Position numbers and translations under genes: made by a program
In this document: positions 46,312-57,289 of the stretch, piece after piece
Layout of the letters: each line of letters starts with the position of its first letter
How positions within the stretch are numbered: position 1 is the stretch's first letter
The notes under the pieces: model-generated
Told to the model about the DNA's origin: nothing
Seen by the model: only the letters and a program-made list of their open reading frames with translations
The model's database searches: none
Assembly: GCA_013180625.2 (NCBI GenBank)
Contig: SNVD02004653.1
Coordinates: forward strand, 124,001 to 188,000
Direction of reading: 5' to 3'
From: Boswellia sacra
Lineage: Eukaryota > Streptophyta > Magnoliopsida > Sapindales > Burseraceae
Length of the DNA stretch: 64,000 nt

Positions 46312-47450
46312 AATTTTTCAGGATCCACTTAATTTGATTGATTTGCAACTAAATCTTACGCTGCCAATGGCTTGTCTTCTTTGCGCTGATAATGGCACTT
46401 ACATTTTCATGACACCAAATTTTAAAATCTTTAACGTGTGGCGTGGGTATTACCTGCAATACTAATAGTTTAAAAAAAAACATAGAAGTACTAAAAAAAA
46501 AATCAATAATAACTTATGCCTTAAGTTATATATTAGATCTTAAAAAATTATGTAAAATTTTTAAAAAATTATGTAAATTTTCCAAAAAACGGTAAATTCT
46601 CTAAAAAATTATATAAAAATAATTAAATACATGAATTTTAAATAAATTTTTATAAATTTTTAGAGTTTATATGTATCATTAAAATACAAGTCAAGATTAC
46701 GAAAAAAAAAATGTTAAACTCAAATTTCTTTCCACAATTTCAAACATTCAAAGAAAGTTGACTATTGCCTGGTAATGATTTATATATATTACTTTATAAA
46801 ATAATTTAAAATTAATTTCTTTATTTAGAATTTATAATTAAAAAATTAAAGTTTCAATCATTACACCATCTTGAAATAATGGCCTGAATTCATGACCCGT
46901 CAATATCTTCGCAATAAATGAAGAATGGAATTCTTTGTAGGATACAAACCTTTGGTTGATCGTATCTTTTCACAAAGAGTCGATCAATCCCTCTCATGAC
47001 TCTGACGTAACATGGAGTAATTCAATGAATTCTTTTCTCTTTGTTCCTTCCGTGCTTGCTTTATCTTTTATTCGGTTCCTATCAAAGTTAATCAGCCATT
47101 TCCTTGTCAAAGTTATACCAATTATGTGCGGAACATTCAGGATTTTAAGGTTGTTTGATCTTAAGCGTCCACTATCAATTAAGCCATCATCACAATCCTA
47201 CCATATATTTTATTGTTATGTTATTGGTACTACGAATAATACTGTAATTATAATTTATTTACAATCAATTTTCTTTACGATTTGAGTTGATAAAATCTTA
47301 TTAAAAATATAATTACTATATCATATATTATAATTTTCGTATTTATTTTTATTTTTTATTTTTTAATAAATTTTTATAAACTCAAATTATAAAGAGTTTA
47401 TTGTAAAATTTTTATAGACGTAGCATTATCAAATTATAAAGAGTTTATTG
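46312..47450. repeat. host-derived duplicated segment, unit D left part (paralogue of 5390-5893)
   Basis: Blocks follow unit B: TTCTTTGCGCTGATAATGGCA (46378), CATTTTCATGACA, TTTAAAATCTTTAA, then GAATTCATGACCCGTC, GTAGGATACA, CTTTTCACAAAGAG and CACAATCCTACCATAT (about 47192). The last block is the counterpart of the site where the CACTA element sits in unit B. A perfect 21-bp direct repeat (47383-47403 and 47430-47450) precedes the truncated hAT-3. No gene is recognised. The 109-codon frame at 46956-47285 has no recognisable domain. Confidence 0.6.
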
Positions 47451-47604
47451 GAAATTCCCCGGAATTTTTTTCCGGATCCGGGGCCAGGTTACCCAGGGCG
47501 GAGCTGGGTTTTCAAATAACCCGGGATTAAAACCCGGGCTGTGTAATTTTTTTTTATTCTGATTTGTTTCTCTCAATTTTATATATATATAGCGAGCAAT
47601 TTTT

Positions 47605-47820
47605 GTGCGAAGGCGGCTGCAGCCTAGCGGTGTCTTATCATGCATGTTGCTTCAGAGGTACCGGGTTCAAATCCTTGTATTACATTTTTCTTCATTGAAT
47701 TTATTTAAAGAGGTACTATATTTGGATATTGTAACTATAACCACCACAAAGTGGCTGCGGCCCACTGGTGTTATGCCTTATATCATCCATGGCGGATCAG
47801 GTTCGAGTCTTTCCAAATGC
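47605..47820 (+). other. pair of tRNA-like segments in hAT-3
   Basis: Counterpart of 16240-16445. The A-box-like TGCAGCCTAGCGGTG and B-box-like GGGTTCAAATCC (about 47667) are slightly closer to tRNA consensus than in hAT-2. The second pair is TGCGGCCCACTGG and AGGTTCGAGTC (about 47757-47812). No terminator run of four or more T residues follows closely. Confidence 0.42.
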
Positions 47821-47835
47821 AACTGAATTTAATTT

Positions 47836-48213
47836 ATTTGGAAGATGATCCTTTACCTGAAACTGATGATGATTTTGATGTTTTGTTATTTGCTTTATAG
47901 GTCTAGGATGAGGACTCAAATGTCAACCTCCTGTACTAAAAGCAGCAGACTCAGATGGCACTGTAGAAACTGGAATGGCCAAAATATCTTTTCCAAGTGC
48001 AGATAAGACAGGAAACTTAAAACTGTTTGTCGATGATTTTGATGTTTTGTTATTTGCTTTATAGGTCTAGGATGAGGACTCAAATGTCAACCTCCTGTAC
48101 TAAAAGCAGAGACCTCCTGTACTAAAGCAGACTCAGATGGCACTGTAGAAACTGGAATGGCCAAAATATCTTTTCCAAGTGCAGATAAGACAGGAAACTT
48201 AAAACTGTTTGTC
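47836..48213. repeat. inverted segment plus 166-base tandem duplication inside hAT-3
   Basis: Bases 47836-47885 are an exact reverse complement of 48225-48274 (transposase codons reading EDDPLPETDDDFDVL). Units starting GATGATTTTGATG at 47866 and 48032 repeat with a 166-base period. Unit 2 carries a further short duplication of ACCTCCTGTACTAAA. The word GTTATTTGCTTTATAG appears only in these units. Confidence 0.93.
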
Positions 48214-50154
48214 TTGCACCAACTCAAAACATCAAAATCATCATCAGTTTCAGGTAAAGGATCATCTTCCAAATACAAATCCAAATCTGACTTATTCTTG
48301 TTGGCACTTTTACGATTTTTGTATGCTTGAAAACGATCTCGTGATGCAAAAGCACGCTGCATTGCCTTCTCTCCAATAGTCCTAGACTCATCAACCATCG
48401 GTTGTGATTCACCTTGCTCACCTAATCCAGATGTTGTCACATTTAACCTATACTCTTAAACCAATTGGTCAAGAGTAATACGAACATTTTCAATATATGC
48501 ATCAGCCTCATTTCCATAAATAAGTGGAAAGAAGAATGTAATCAATTCTAGCTTATTCCTTGGATCTAAAAACAGCAGCTACTGCTAATACACCATGAAG
48601 GACATCCCAATATTTCTCAAAATTTTCCATCATCTTCTCTGCCATGTCTCTTACCTTCTTATGTGGAGATTCCTCCCATCTTGTTAATTCCAACCTCAAA
48701 TCACAAATTTGAGGAAAGAAAATGTTAGATGTAGGGTATTTACGTCCTGAGAATGCCCTTGTCACGGTATAAAATACTTCCAAATGCTTACACATCAATG
48801 CAGCCAAGTCCCACTGTGCATCTAAAGGAATACAATCATATTGCTCATCACGAAGAGCTAAACTATCAAACACATCTCTATACTCTAATGCGATTGTAAG
48901 CATAAAATATGTCGAATTCCATCGTGTTTTACAATCTAGGGTCAACTTTTTCTTACATGACACATTCAACTCCTCTACAACACTCTCAAATTTCTCGATC
49001 CTTTTGGGTGTGGAAATCCAGAAGGCAACACTGTTCCTAATTGCTTCTAATCCATCTCCAAGAACAGTCAACCCCTCTCTCACAATCAAATTCAAAATAT
49101 GTGTTGTGCATCGCATATGAAACAACTTTCCTTTCAACATCATTTTATCAGATTTAAATGCTTTTTTCAAAGAAGGAATCATGGCATCATTTGTTGAACA
49201 ATTGTCAAGAGTAATGCAAGACAATTCCCTATCTACTTTCTACTCAGCCAGGCAACGAATCAATTCTTTAGAAAGTAAGCCAGTAGTGTGTGGACATGGA
49301 ACATAAATGAAGCTAAAACATTAAAAAGAACAAAAATCAATATAAAGGTATTTTAAAAAAAATCTTTGTGAATGAAATATAGTTTCGGCTTTGTAACACC
49401 CAATTATGATCAATAAAATGCGCTGTTACAACCATATATCCTTTCTTTTGGTTTGTGGTTGTCCACATATCACTAGTAATTGCAATTTTACTTGAACAAG
49501 TTCAAGCAACCTCACTGTCTTTTCTTTTTCAATCTCATACAACTTCAAGATTGTATTCTTCAAAGTATTTCTACTCATGGGAGGAAATAAAGGTTGGGCA
49601 TAAAACATAAGCTCCCGAAATGCCTCATACTCAACAAATGATAAAGGAAGTTCGTGCATTACAACTAGCTTTACAACTTTCTCCTTACATTTGTCTTTGT
49701 TGAAGGTTTCAACATTTACAACTTCATGAAGATCAGTAGAATCTTGCTTCTTGGTAAAACTCAACTGTTGTTGGCAGCTTAATATTTGTTTTCGACGTTT
49801 GCAAGTGTTAAGATGATTTGCCAAATGTTTTGTTCCATCCGTATGATGGCCAACTAATGCATACTTGCAATATTTACACACAGCCTTCCGCTTTCCTTCT
49901 CTTGTCTCTTTATCATAGTGCTCCCAAACCCACGATCGATGTTGTGGTGGTTTTTTCATTGTCTCTTTAGAACTAGAACTACGTCCAGCAGCTCCACGTC
50001 CACGTCCTCCACGCCCACCTATGTTTCTATTTGATCCATCTTGAACTTCAATCTCAACAAAATTTTCATCATTACTTGCTATATCATTATTATCATCTTC
50101 CATTGAAATATCATTAAATGATGAGGGTGCTTCTTGTGTTTCCGAAGTAGACAT
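48087..50154 (-). pseudogene. hAT-3 transposase, internally rearranged
   Basis: It starts at the ATG at 50154 (MSTSETQEAPSS). The BED finger region (SWVWEHYDKE, VCKYCKYALVGHH, NHLNTC) keeps the Trp that is a stop in hAT-2. The first exon runs open to 49426. A short deletion near 49385 removes the exon 1 donor site and adjoining intron found in hAT-2. The core is open at 49224-48553 (ITLDNCSTNDAM, HMRCTTHILNLIV, LDCKTRWNSTYFM), then breaks near 48560 by a base change in LDPRNK-type sequence. The dimerisation domain is cut by the duplication: VPSESA is present, but the HRSRLHP...LEALM segment is lost. Not functional. Confidence 0.88.
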
Positions 50155-51750
50155 TTGAAGATCAACCTGTGAGCAAAACTTATTAGCAACTAAAAAAGGC
50201 ATGATAAATTATTGAAGTGTGCAAGTCCTATAACATCAAATTTCTAAATTAAATGGTTTTATTTAATTAATATAAATGATTGAAATAAGAAAATATACAA
50301 GTATTTGATTAGAAAGTTAGATTAAATTTTAATTTGTAAGTTAATTATTATCATGCACGTCAAAGACTAAAAAGTGACATGTAGAAAGGGCAAATCTAAA
50401 CCTATTTAAGATCCACATATAGTGCTAATTAATAATAACATAGCATGCACAAATTGATCTACTGGTTTAGTTAATAGCTTCCTATTTTAATATCCTTTTG
50501 CTCTAAATGTGTAAGTTCACTTGCCTAATTTGTACTGTAATAAAGTTATTTTGTTATATAGATTTGCGTGTGTATACAAAATTGCTTTTGTATATAGTTT
50601 AGGTGTTCTACAAATTTATGCATGTTTCAATGAATTATTATTTCCTCTTAAAAGCTTTATTAATTTGATGATCCAATTCAATCATTTTTTTATTTATAGT
50701 CAAATGGCTTTGTGTATAAAGGTTGAAAACTTTTTCGTCCAAGTCACCTATGCAGCTATGCTTGACAATACTAGCTAATGATGGCTAATGTTTTTCAAGG
50801 TTTCAAGGCTAGAAATGTGTTACAGCAAACATTCAAACTCAAGAGTCAAGAACGTTATACTTATAGCCAATGAATGAATGTTCAACTTGATCATCATAGA
50901 TTAAAATAATCTAAACCAAACCGAATCCAAATACACAAAAATTATTCCTAATAAAATAATTGTTGCAAAGCTTAGCCCACTCTCACTTTTTAATAAAATA
51001 ATTATTTATCTTCTTTACTTTTTCCTCCACTTTTCCATATTATAGTTCTCTTTACAACTACTTCTTTGAGTTTTTTTTGGGTTAGCATCGTATGGGTCAA
51101 AGACTCAAAATGACTTATGACCAAACATGACAAGAAGTCAAGACTACATTACCAATTACACAAAAGTCTTCGTGAAATCTTAGAGACATTGAAGTCAAGA
51201 CTCACGGGCTGCCTTCTTCAACGAATTAAATGAGTAACAAAAGTACAAAACTTACTGATAGAGTTAATGAGTAATGAGCTACCGAGCAAGTACTGAATTT
51301 GACGAGTCGATCTGTCAATGACTCAATGATCCACTCACTGATGCAAGAATGAGCTACGGAGCTGCCTGCAATTCGTAAATGCAATAGGACTAGAAGCCTG
51401 AAAATTGGGGATTTACAAATATAAAAATGACAGTTGACAAATGAGGTATACAAATTTTTAATTTAGGTGGGCTGAAGCTGAACTGGGCCTTAGTGTGGAT
51501 TGTATTATCTTGTTGGGTTTTTATAAATTGTTTTAGTAAAATAGTTTATGGGTTTAGGGGTTATATTTAAGAATGCAAATTTGATGGATTAAATTGATAT
51601 TGTTTTATAATTTATTTACGTACCCGAGTTCAATTCCGGGTCCTCGGCCCCGATCGAGTAGAAAAATTGCACCCCGACCCCAGCCAATTACCCCGATTTT
51701 TCGGGCAATTCCCCGGCCCCAACCCCGGCTGGATTGTTTTGCCATCCCTA

Positions 51751-52921
51751 ACTGCGCGCTAGCAACAAAATGACATGGTAAACAAACTGAGAGAGCGCTA
51801 CACACAGGAAACAAAAAAGTGAAAAAAACTAGGCACCTAAGCATGTGTAATTTCCTAGGTGAAATGACAGTATAGCTTGACGGGTGTCGTAAGTTATTCA
51901 TTTTATCATTTAATGGCCTTTTCATCATCAGCTCTATCTGATAAATACAACACAACTTGGATTTGTATTTTTATTTTCATTTTCATCTCTCTCACCATGT
52001 TCATTTGCTCAGAGCTGTTACGATCTCTCTCTCTTCTTCCTGCGTTTCATCACTCTCAGCATTCTCTCATTAGTTAAATTTTCTCTATGATTTCTTCACA
52101 ACATGCATTTACAACATTATTATTAATGAGACTTGTCTAATGTAGGCATCAGGTCATCCACGAGATTTGAAAACTTAATGATAGGCTCTCAAGAGTTGGC
52201 AACATTGCAGTCATTTCTGAGACTAATTTCTATCTGAACACATTCCCTAGACAAAATTTCCAATTGAATGTCTCAAATGTTGCATATAGCTTATGAATTT
52301 CAGTTAGTAGTTGGAGATTTACGACGGTTATGTCCAGAGTTTCCACGCCATACAAACTAAGATTGGATTAAGTTTTTTTGTGTCAATTTTGATAACCTCG
52401 ACTGGGATGGTTGTCGAAATTGGTTCATGTAATTAAATAACTGGGAATTAATATAAACATGGAGTAAGTGCTATGACGTACAACTGGGATTTAATGACGA
52501 AATTTGGTCGTCATTTTGTATATTGATAGCAAACCTGAGCTTGGGTTCATGACTTGTGAACATCTACTGACATTCAAAGTATAGACTTCTAGCAGGATAC
52601 AAAAGTTTGGGTTGTTTACTTCTAGAAAGACTCACTCGTGTTTAACCTTTACTTTTGAGTTTCAATACTTGAATGAGCTTAGGTTGTACTTTAGGAGTGA
52701 AAGGTGTTATGGGAATTTTTGCATGTCAACAGAAGGTTACTTGGTGTAGGACAGGCGCCAATAACGGCTACGCTTACAGGAGTGTCAAGCTGAGGCTATT
52801 GCTTACGGCTATGGCCATGCTTACGGCTTTCACAATCCCAGAAAGATTTTGATCAAAACCTCTCCTATCACTTAGTGGAATGATTCTTTACCATGTAATT
52901 TCATAGAGGACCATACACTAA
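51751..52921. repeat. host-derived duplicated segment, unit D middle part (paralogue of 28760-29560)
   Basis: Collinear with the right flank of the CACTA element in unit B (blocks listed there). It contains an LRR-like minus-strand remnant at 52146-52348. Otherwise there is no gene signal. TTCATAGAGG at about 52900 is the last shared block before the MITE insertion. Confidence 0.6.
52146..52348 (-). pseudogene. possible NLR leucine-rich-repeat remnant
   Basis: The minus strand reads VETLDITVVNLQLLTEIHKL, then FNWKFCLGN, and after frame changes LPTLESLSLSFQISWM. 'LETLDi..t.v..LP.eI.kL' is a common LRR pattern in RPM1-like proteins, and the + strand NLR remnant at 4514-5250 has ETLDM at the equivalent place. 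It is short and broken, so the assignment is tentative. Confidence 0.4.
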
Positions 52922-54011
52922 GGGCCCGTTTGAAATGTCTAAACTGTCACATTTAAGAGGCTACAAAATTTTTGTATGTTTGTTTTTACATCTAATCACT
53001 TATTTTCAGATAAAATTGTCTGAAAATAAAAAGTGAAAATTTGTCACTTTTTTTCTTTCAAATGTTTGAAAAATTAAAATGCCTAAACTGTCATCTTGTG
53101 ATAATTTTATTCCATAAATACTCTTTATATTCAATTACTAAAAGTTATATAATTAATTAAAAATATTTCATATTAAAAATAAAAATATATTAATATTAAA
53201 TAATTTATTTTTTATTCCAATTCTTTATTTTTTGTTTTAAATAAAATATTTAAATAATATAAAATTACTTACTGCATTGCAATTGAAATTTTAATTTAAA
53301 AATTAACTTATGTATGTATATGATATAAAATATATAAAAAGAATAATTACAATAATATAATTTATTTAATAAATATGCATTGGTTAATAAAATTAATATA
53401 AATAAAAATTTGACTTGTTTTACATGCATTGGTTAATAAAATTAATATAAATAAAAATTTAATAATATAATTTTAAAATTTGACTTGTTTTACATGCATT
53501 GGTTAATAAAATTAATATAAATAAAAATTTAATGTAATAAATTAATTAAAAAATAATTAAAGTATATAATTATTGATAATCTTGACTTATATCAAACAAA
53601 ATATAAATATATTGGTTTTTATAATAAATAAGCTTATTAATTTATTACTATATTAATATTTCAATTTAATTTTGTAAAATATTTATTTTGCACATATTTA
53701 AAGCCATATATTTTAATTTCCATAACAAAAATAAATATTTCATTTTTAAAAGATTTTAATAAATATAACATTAGTTATTTGAATGAAAAAAGAATTTTGA
53801 TTTAATTTTAAGAACTTGCACAAATGTAATATAAATATTTTATATTTTTATTATAAGGATAAAAATGTCATATTAAAAATAAGATGCACTCTTACCACTT
53901 TTTTGAAATGGTACGTAAAAGAGCAAATAAACATCTTATTAAGTGGTATAAATTAAGTCCTAAAAAGTATTAAGATCTAAAAAGTGTTTAGTGATTTAAA
54001 CAAACACCACC
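52922..54011. mobile_element. Harbinger/Tourist-like MITE, 1.09 kb
   Basis: The left end GGGCCCGTTTGAAATG and the reverse complement of the right end GGTGGTGTTTGTTTAAAT are imperfect inverted repeats. Both sides have TAA (52919-52921 and 54012-54014). Unit B lacks this block at the same place (29550-29566), so the insertion is well supported. The superfamily is less certain because the TIRs match poorly. The interior is very AT-rich and non-coding. Confidence 0.65.
53375..53530. repeat. three tandem copies of a ~70-base AT-rich unit in the MITE
   Basis: ATGCATTGGTTAATAAAATT plus TAATATAAATAAAAATTT occurs at 53375, 53424 and 53494. The last two copies share TTTGACTTGTTTTAC before them. Confidence 0.93.
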
Positions 54012-54517
54012 TAAATAGAGAATCAGATCAATAGAAATCAAGAACAAATTTTTAACAAAAAGTAGTTTTTGATACCATGACTTATAAATTAAGTAGTTTT
54101 TTTTTTAATTTTTAACACATTAAAGAAATTACTTGAACTAATTTTACATTTCTACGATCAAATCTTATAGAGTGCTTATGACACTTTGGCACCTTTATCT
54201 TCTACTTTTTCTTTTGATTCTGCATTTTTACAAGCCATGTTAGTGGTTTTTTTTTTTGGAAGTTTTGTGAAATCACACAAAGAACATGCGCCAATACCGT
54301 TAGTTATCACTAAAAAAGGTAAGAAAGAAAATGTTTAAATTTTTAATAAATGTAAAATTGCGTACAAAATATTCTGGATGCAATGTTATTTAATGTGAAG
54401 TTCCATGCATAAGCATGTTATTTGCATTCCTACTTGTATGTGTTGGAAATCAATACACAAGGATCTTGGAAACTTACTCTTTATTTCTTTATTTCTTAAA
54501 TTTAAATTGCACACACA
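54012..54517. repeat. host-derived duplicated segment, unit D right part
   Basis: Paralogue of 30690-30995 (ATTTTTACAAGCCATG, CACAAAGAACATGCGCC, TTTGCATTCCTAC). It ends near 54440, where similarity to unit B stops. No gene is seen. Confidence 0.6.
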
Positions 54518-54800
54518 CACTACAAGAATTTTTTACATATTTGTCACTTCACAATTTTTGTATTTGGCAGTTTTTTAAAAAAGTGAGAAATTTAACCATG
54601 TCCTGGAAGTCAAACTTGTCAATTCATCTTATTTCTTACTTTTTGTCTTTATTCAATCACATATATATCATATTTTTATAAAAGTTTGACAAGTATGTGA
54701 AAATGTAATTTTTTCTTTTCCCTCTCAAATTTCCCTCTTTCTTTTCATTTTTCTGTCAAATATGTGAATATAATATTTAAAATTTCAATAAAGTTATCTA
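54518..54800. mobile_element. possible left end of another CACTA element
   Basis: CACTACAAGAATTTTTTACA at 54518 has the CACTACAAGA start. Related short words (TTTGTCACTTC, ACTTGTCAATTC, TTTGACAAGTATGTGAA, CTGTCAAATATGTGAA) follow in both orientations over about 270 bases, as in a subterminal array. No matching right end is in the window, so the extent is unknown. Confidence 0.45.
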
Positions 54801-55954
54801 AATAATAATTAAACAATATAATTTTATTTTTAATTTAAAATTAAAAATTAAAAATAATTTTTGAAAATCTTTAAATTAAAAATGACATTATTATATGTAC
54901 GAAAAGAATAAATTTTTAAATATTAAATTTTATAAAAATAAATTTTTAAATGTGGAAATTTTATGAAATAAATAAAATTATTTTAAAATTTCAAAGTGAT
55001 GAAAATCACATTATTTAATTGCTTTGATGAAAATTAAGCAATTAAAAATATCAAAAAATTATTTTGCAATAATATAACATTTTTGCTTAATTAAAAATTA
55101 TTATAATTTATTTTAAAAATTAAATTAAAACAATTAGTGCTTGAAAAATGGTATAAAATTAGTCTAATGGTGTAAATGAAAAATTATGAAATATAGGGAC
55201 AGAACATTTTTTGGTATGATTTTGATAATTTTTAATATATATGGATTCCCTGGAATTTCGCAATTGCATATAAAGAAAATGAACTTCACCTTCACAACCC
55301 TAGACATAATCTCCTAGATCTAAATCCTTAATTCCTAAACCTTCCCCCACTCTGCTATCCTAGGCCATCGTCCACTCCACCGTCCTTCATTAGGGCCACC
55401 GCCAACTCCACCCTTCTTACTTGCAACTCTCCTTTGAGTCGTAGACATCCTTTGCTATAGCTCACCTCCATGACACCATCCTCCTCTATTATGGCTCGGC
55501 TCCACATCCACACTCAAATTATTAGCTTAAGGTAAATCTTCAATCTATAAATCATGTTCCACATCTAATTAAAGGTTTATGCATTACATTTGCTTAACCT
55601 GTTTGCTCGATTTGAACAAATCGTCATTGACTTGTTTTTGGAAAGGTTCATGCTTTGCATTTACTTAGTTTGTTTGGTTAATTTGAACAAATCGTATAAT
55701 TAAAGGTTCTTGCATGCTTTCTTTGAACTAGCTTACTTTGGAGCATCATTGCTGGGAATGTTGTAGCATTTTTATTATTTCACTAAAAGTTATTATATTC
55801 ATAACTAAATAAGTGTCAAGCTATTTGGGTTATTTTTCATAGCGATGTGATTCTTTTGATGCATTTGATTACGTGGTCTCTTGGTATTTTCTTGCAATTT
55901 AGTTGATTTTTAATAAACTTTGTATTTTCATGTATACAATTTTTTACTCATCTC
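54801..55954. other. AT-rich sequence and a GC-richer leader-like stretch, unassigned
   Basis: 54800-55250 is very AT-rich with no signal. 55290-55520 is C-rich (CCACTCCACCGTCC, GCCACCGCCAACTCCACCC) and could be a 5' leader or exon of an element gene. I cannot identify it. A segment with GATTTGAACAAATCGT-type ends is duplicated at about 55577-55625 and 55645-55700. Confidence 0.4.
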
Positions 55955-56334
55955 CACTACAAGAAAAACAGTTTTTTGCGGCAAAGTTTTTCGCGACGAA
56001 ATCAAATTCGTCACAAAAAGTGGCCTTTTGCGACAAAATTATTATTTCGTCGAAAAAGCTAGCATTTGAAAAAAATGATATTTTGCGAGGAATTTTTCGT
56101 CGCAAATAAATATTTATTTCCTCACTAAAAACTCGAGTGACTAATTAAAGAAGTATTTTTTGCGACGAGATAAAACCTATTTCGACAAAATTTTCCTCGC
56201 GAAACGTATTACACAAAGATGGGATTTTGTGACAAAAGTTTTGTAGCAACATGAACATTTTTTGCGACGAAATTACATTTCTCGTGAAAAAAAGGCCTTG
56301 TGCAAGAAAAAATTTCTCGCAAAAAGTCCTACTA

Positions 56335-56850
56335 ACTTATTACACAAACCTGGCAATACTGGACATTTTGCGACGAAAATATGATTTCTTGCAAAATGTG
56401 ACCTTTTGCGAGGAAAAATTTCTCGTAAAAAGTGACCTTTTGCAAGAAAAAATTCCTCACAAAAAGCCCTTCTAACTTATTATGCACATGTGGCAATAAT
56501 GGACATTTTGCAACGAAAATATGATTTCTTGGAAAATGAGACCTTTTGTAAGAAAAAGTTTCTCGTAAAAAAGTGATCTTTTTTGAGAAGCGAAAAGCCC
56601 TTCTAACTTATTATGCACATGTGGCAATACTAGATATTTTGCGACAAAAATATAATTTTTCGCAAAAAGACACCTTTTGTGAGAAAATATTTCTCGCAAA
56701 AAAGTGACATTTTTCGAGAAAAAATTTCTCGCGAAAAGCCTTTCTAACTTATTATGCACATGTGGCAATACTGGAAATTTTACGACAAAAAATATTATTC
56801 TTCGCAAAATGTAACCTTTTGCGAGAAAAAATTTCTCGCAAAAAGTCCTG
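56335..56850. repeat. four tandem copies of a ~140-base unit in the CACTA left arm
   Basis: Each unit starts CTTATTA(C/T)...TGGCAATA.TGGA and continues ATTTTGCGACGAAAATATGA, then the pair ACCTTTTGCGAGAAAAA and TTTCTCGCAAAAAG. Starts are near 56335, 56475, 56605 and 56747. Each unit carries several CGACGAAA/CTCGCAAAA words in both orientations. Confidence 0.85.
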
Positions 56851-57289
56851 TGGGGATGTTACTTTTTTACGACATGATTACATTCCTCGAGAAAAACAAC
56901 TTTTTGCAACAAAATCGGTGTCCTTGCAAAAAGTTATCTTTCGCAAGAAAAATTTTGTTGCAAAAAGTCATTTTTTTAAAATGATAACTTAATAACTTTT
57001 TTCTTTGCTTTTCCTCTCTTTGTTTGTGCTCTATGTAATATATAAGTCTTTATTAGGAGAATGATAAAAAGAAAAGAATAGAGAAAGTATTACAAATTTA
57101 ATTTGATTTTAGGTAAATTTGAGAATTTTTAAATATAGCAAGGTCATTTGGATATGCATATAGATTTTTATAAAAAAAAAACTCTTTGTGGTTCCATCCA
57201 TGCTTTTAAATGTGAAAAATTATTGAGATATTCTAAATTTAGTGTTTGTAAAAGAGATAAATAATTAAAATAAACTCTCTTTCTCTATA

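Larger units (their letters stand above)
47451..51750 (-). mobile_element. hAT transposon hAT-3, 5'-rearranged and left-end truncated
   Basis: The right end is intact (TTTTGCCATCCCTA, to 51750). The left end begins inside the element (counterpart of about 16083 in hAT-2), so the left TIR and any target duplication are missing. It is otherwise collinear with hAT-2 and very similar by eye. About 1 kb corresponding to 16460-17440 of hAT-2 is absent, replaced by an inverted 50-base segment and a tandem duplication (47836-48213). Confidence 0.92.

Noticed and set aside
46956..47285. 109-codon frame in unit D
   Set aside because: No domain recognised, and the matching stretch in unit B (5640-5837) is not the same protein, so conservation does not support coding.
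55975..56990. Regularly repeated short words resembling a CRISPR-like or satellite array
   Set aside because: Words occur in both orientations with irregular spacing and sit just inside CACTA termini, so they are subterminal repeats. A CRISPR array is also not expected in plant nuclear DNA.
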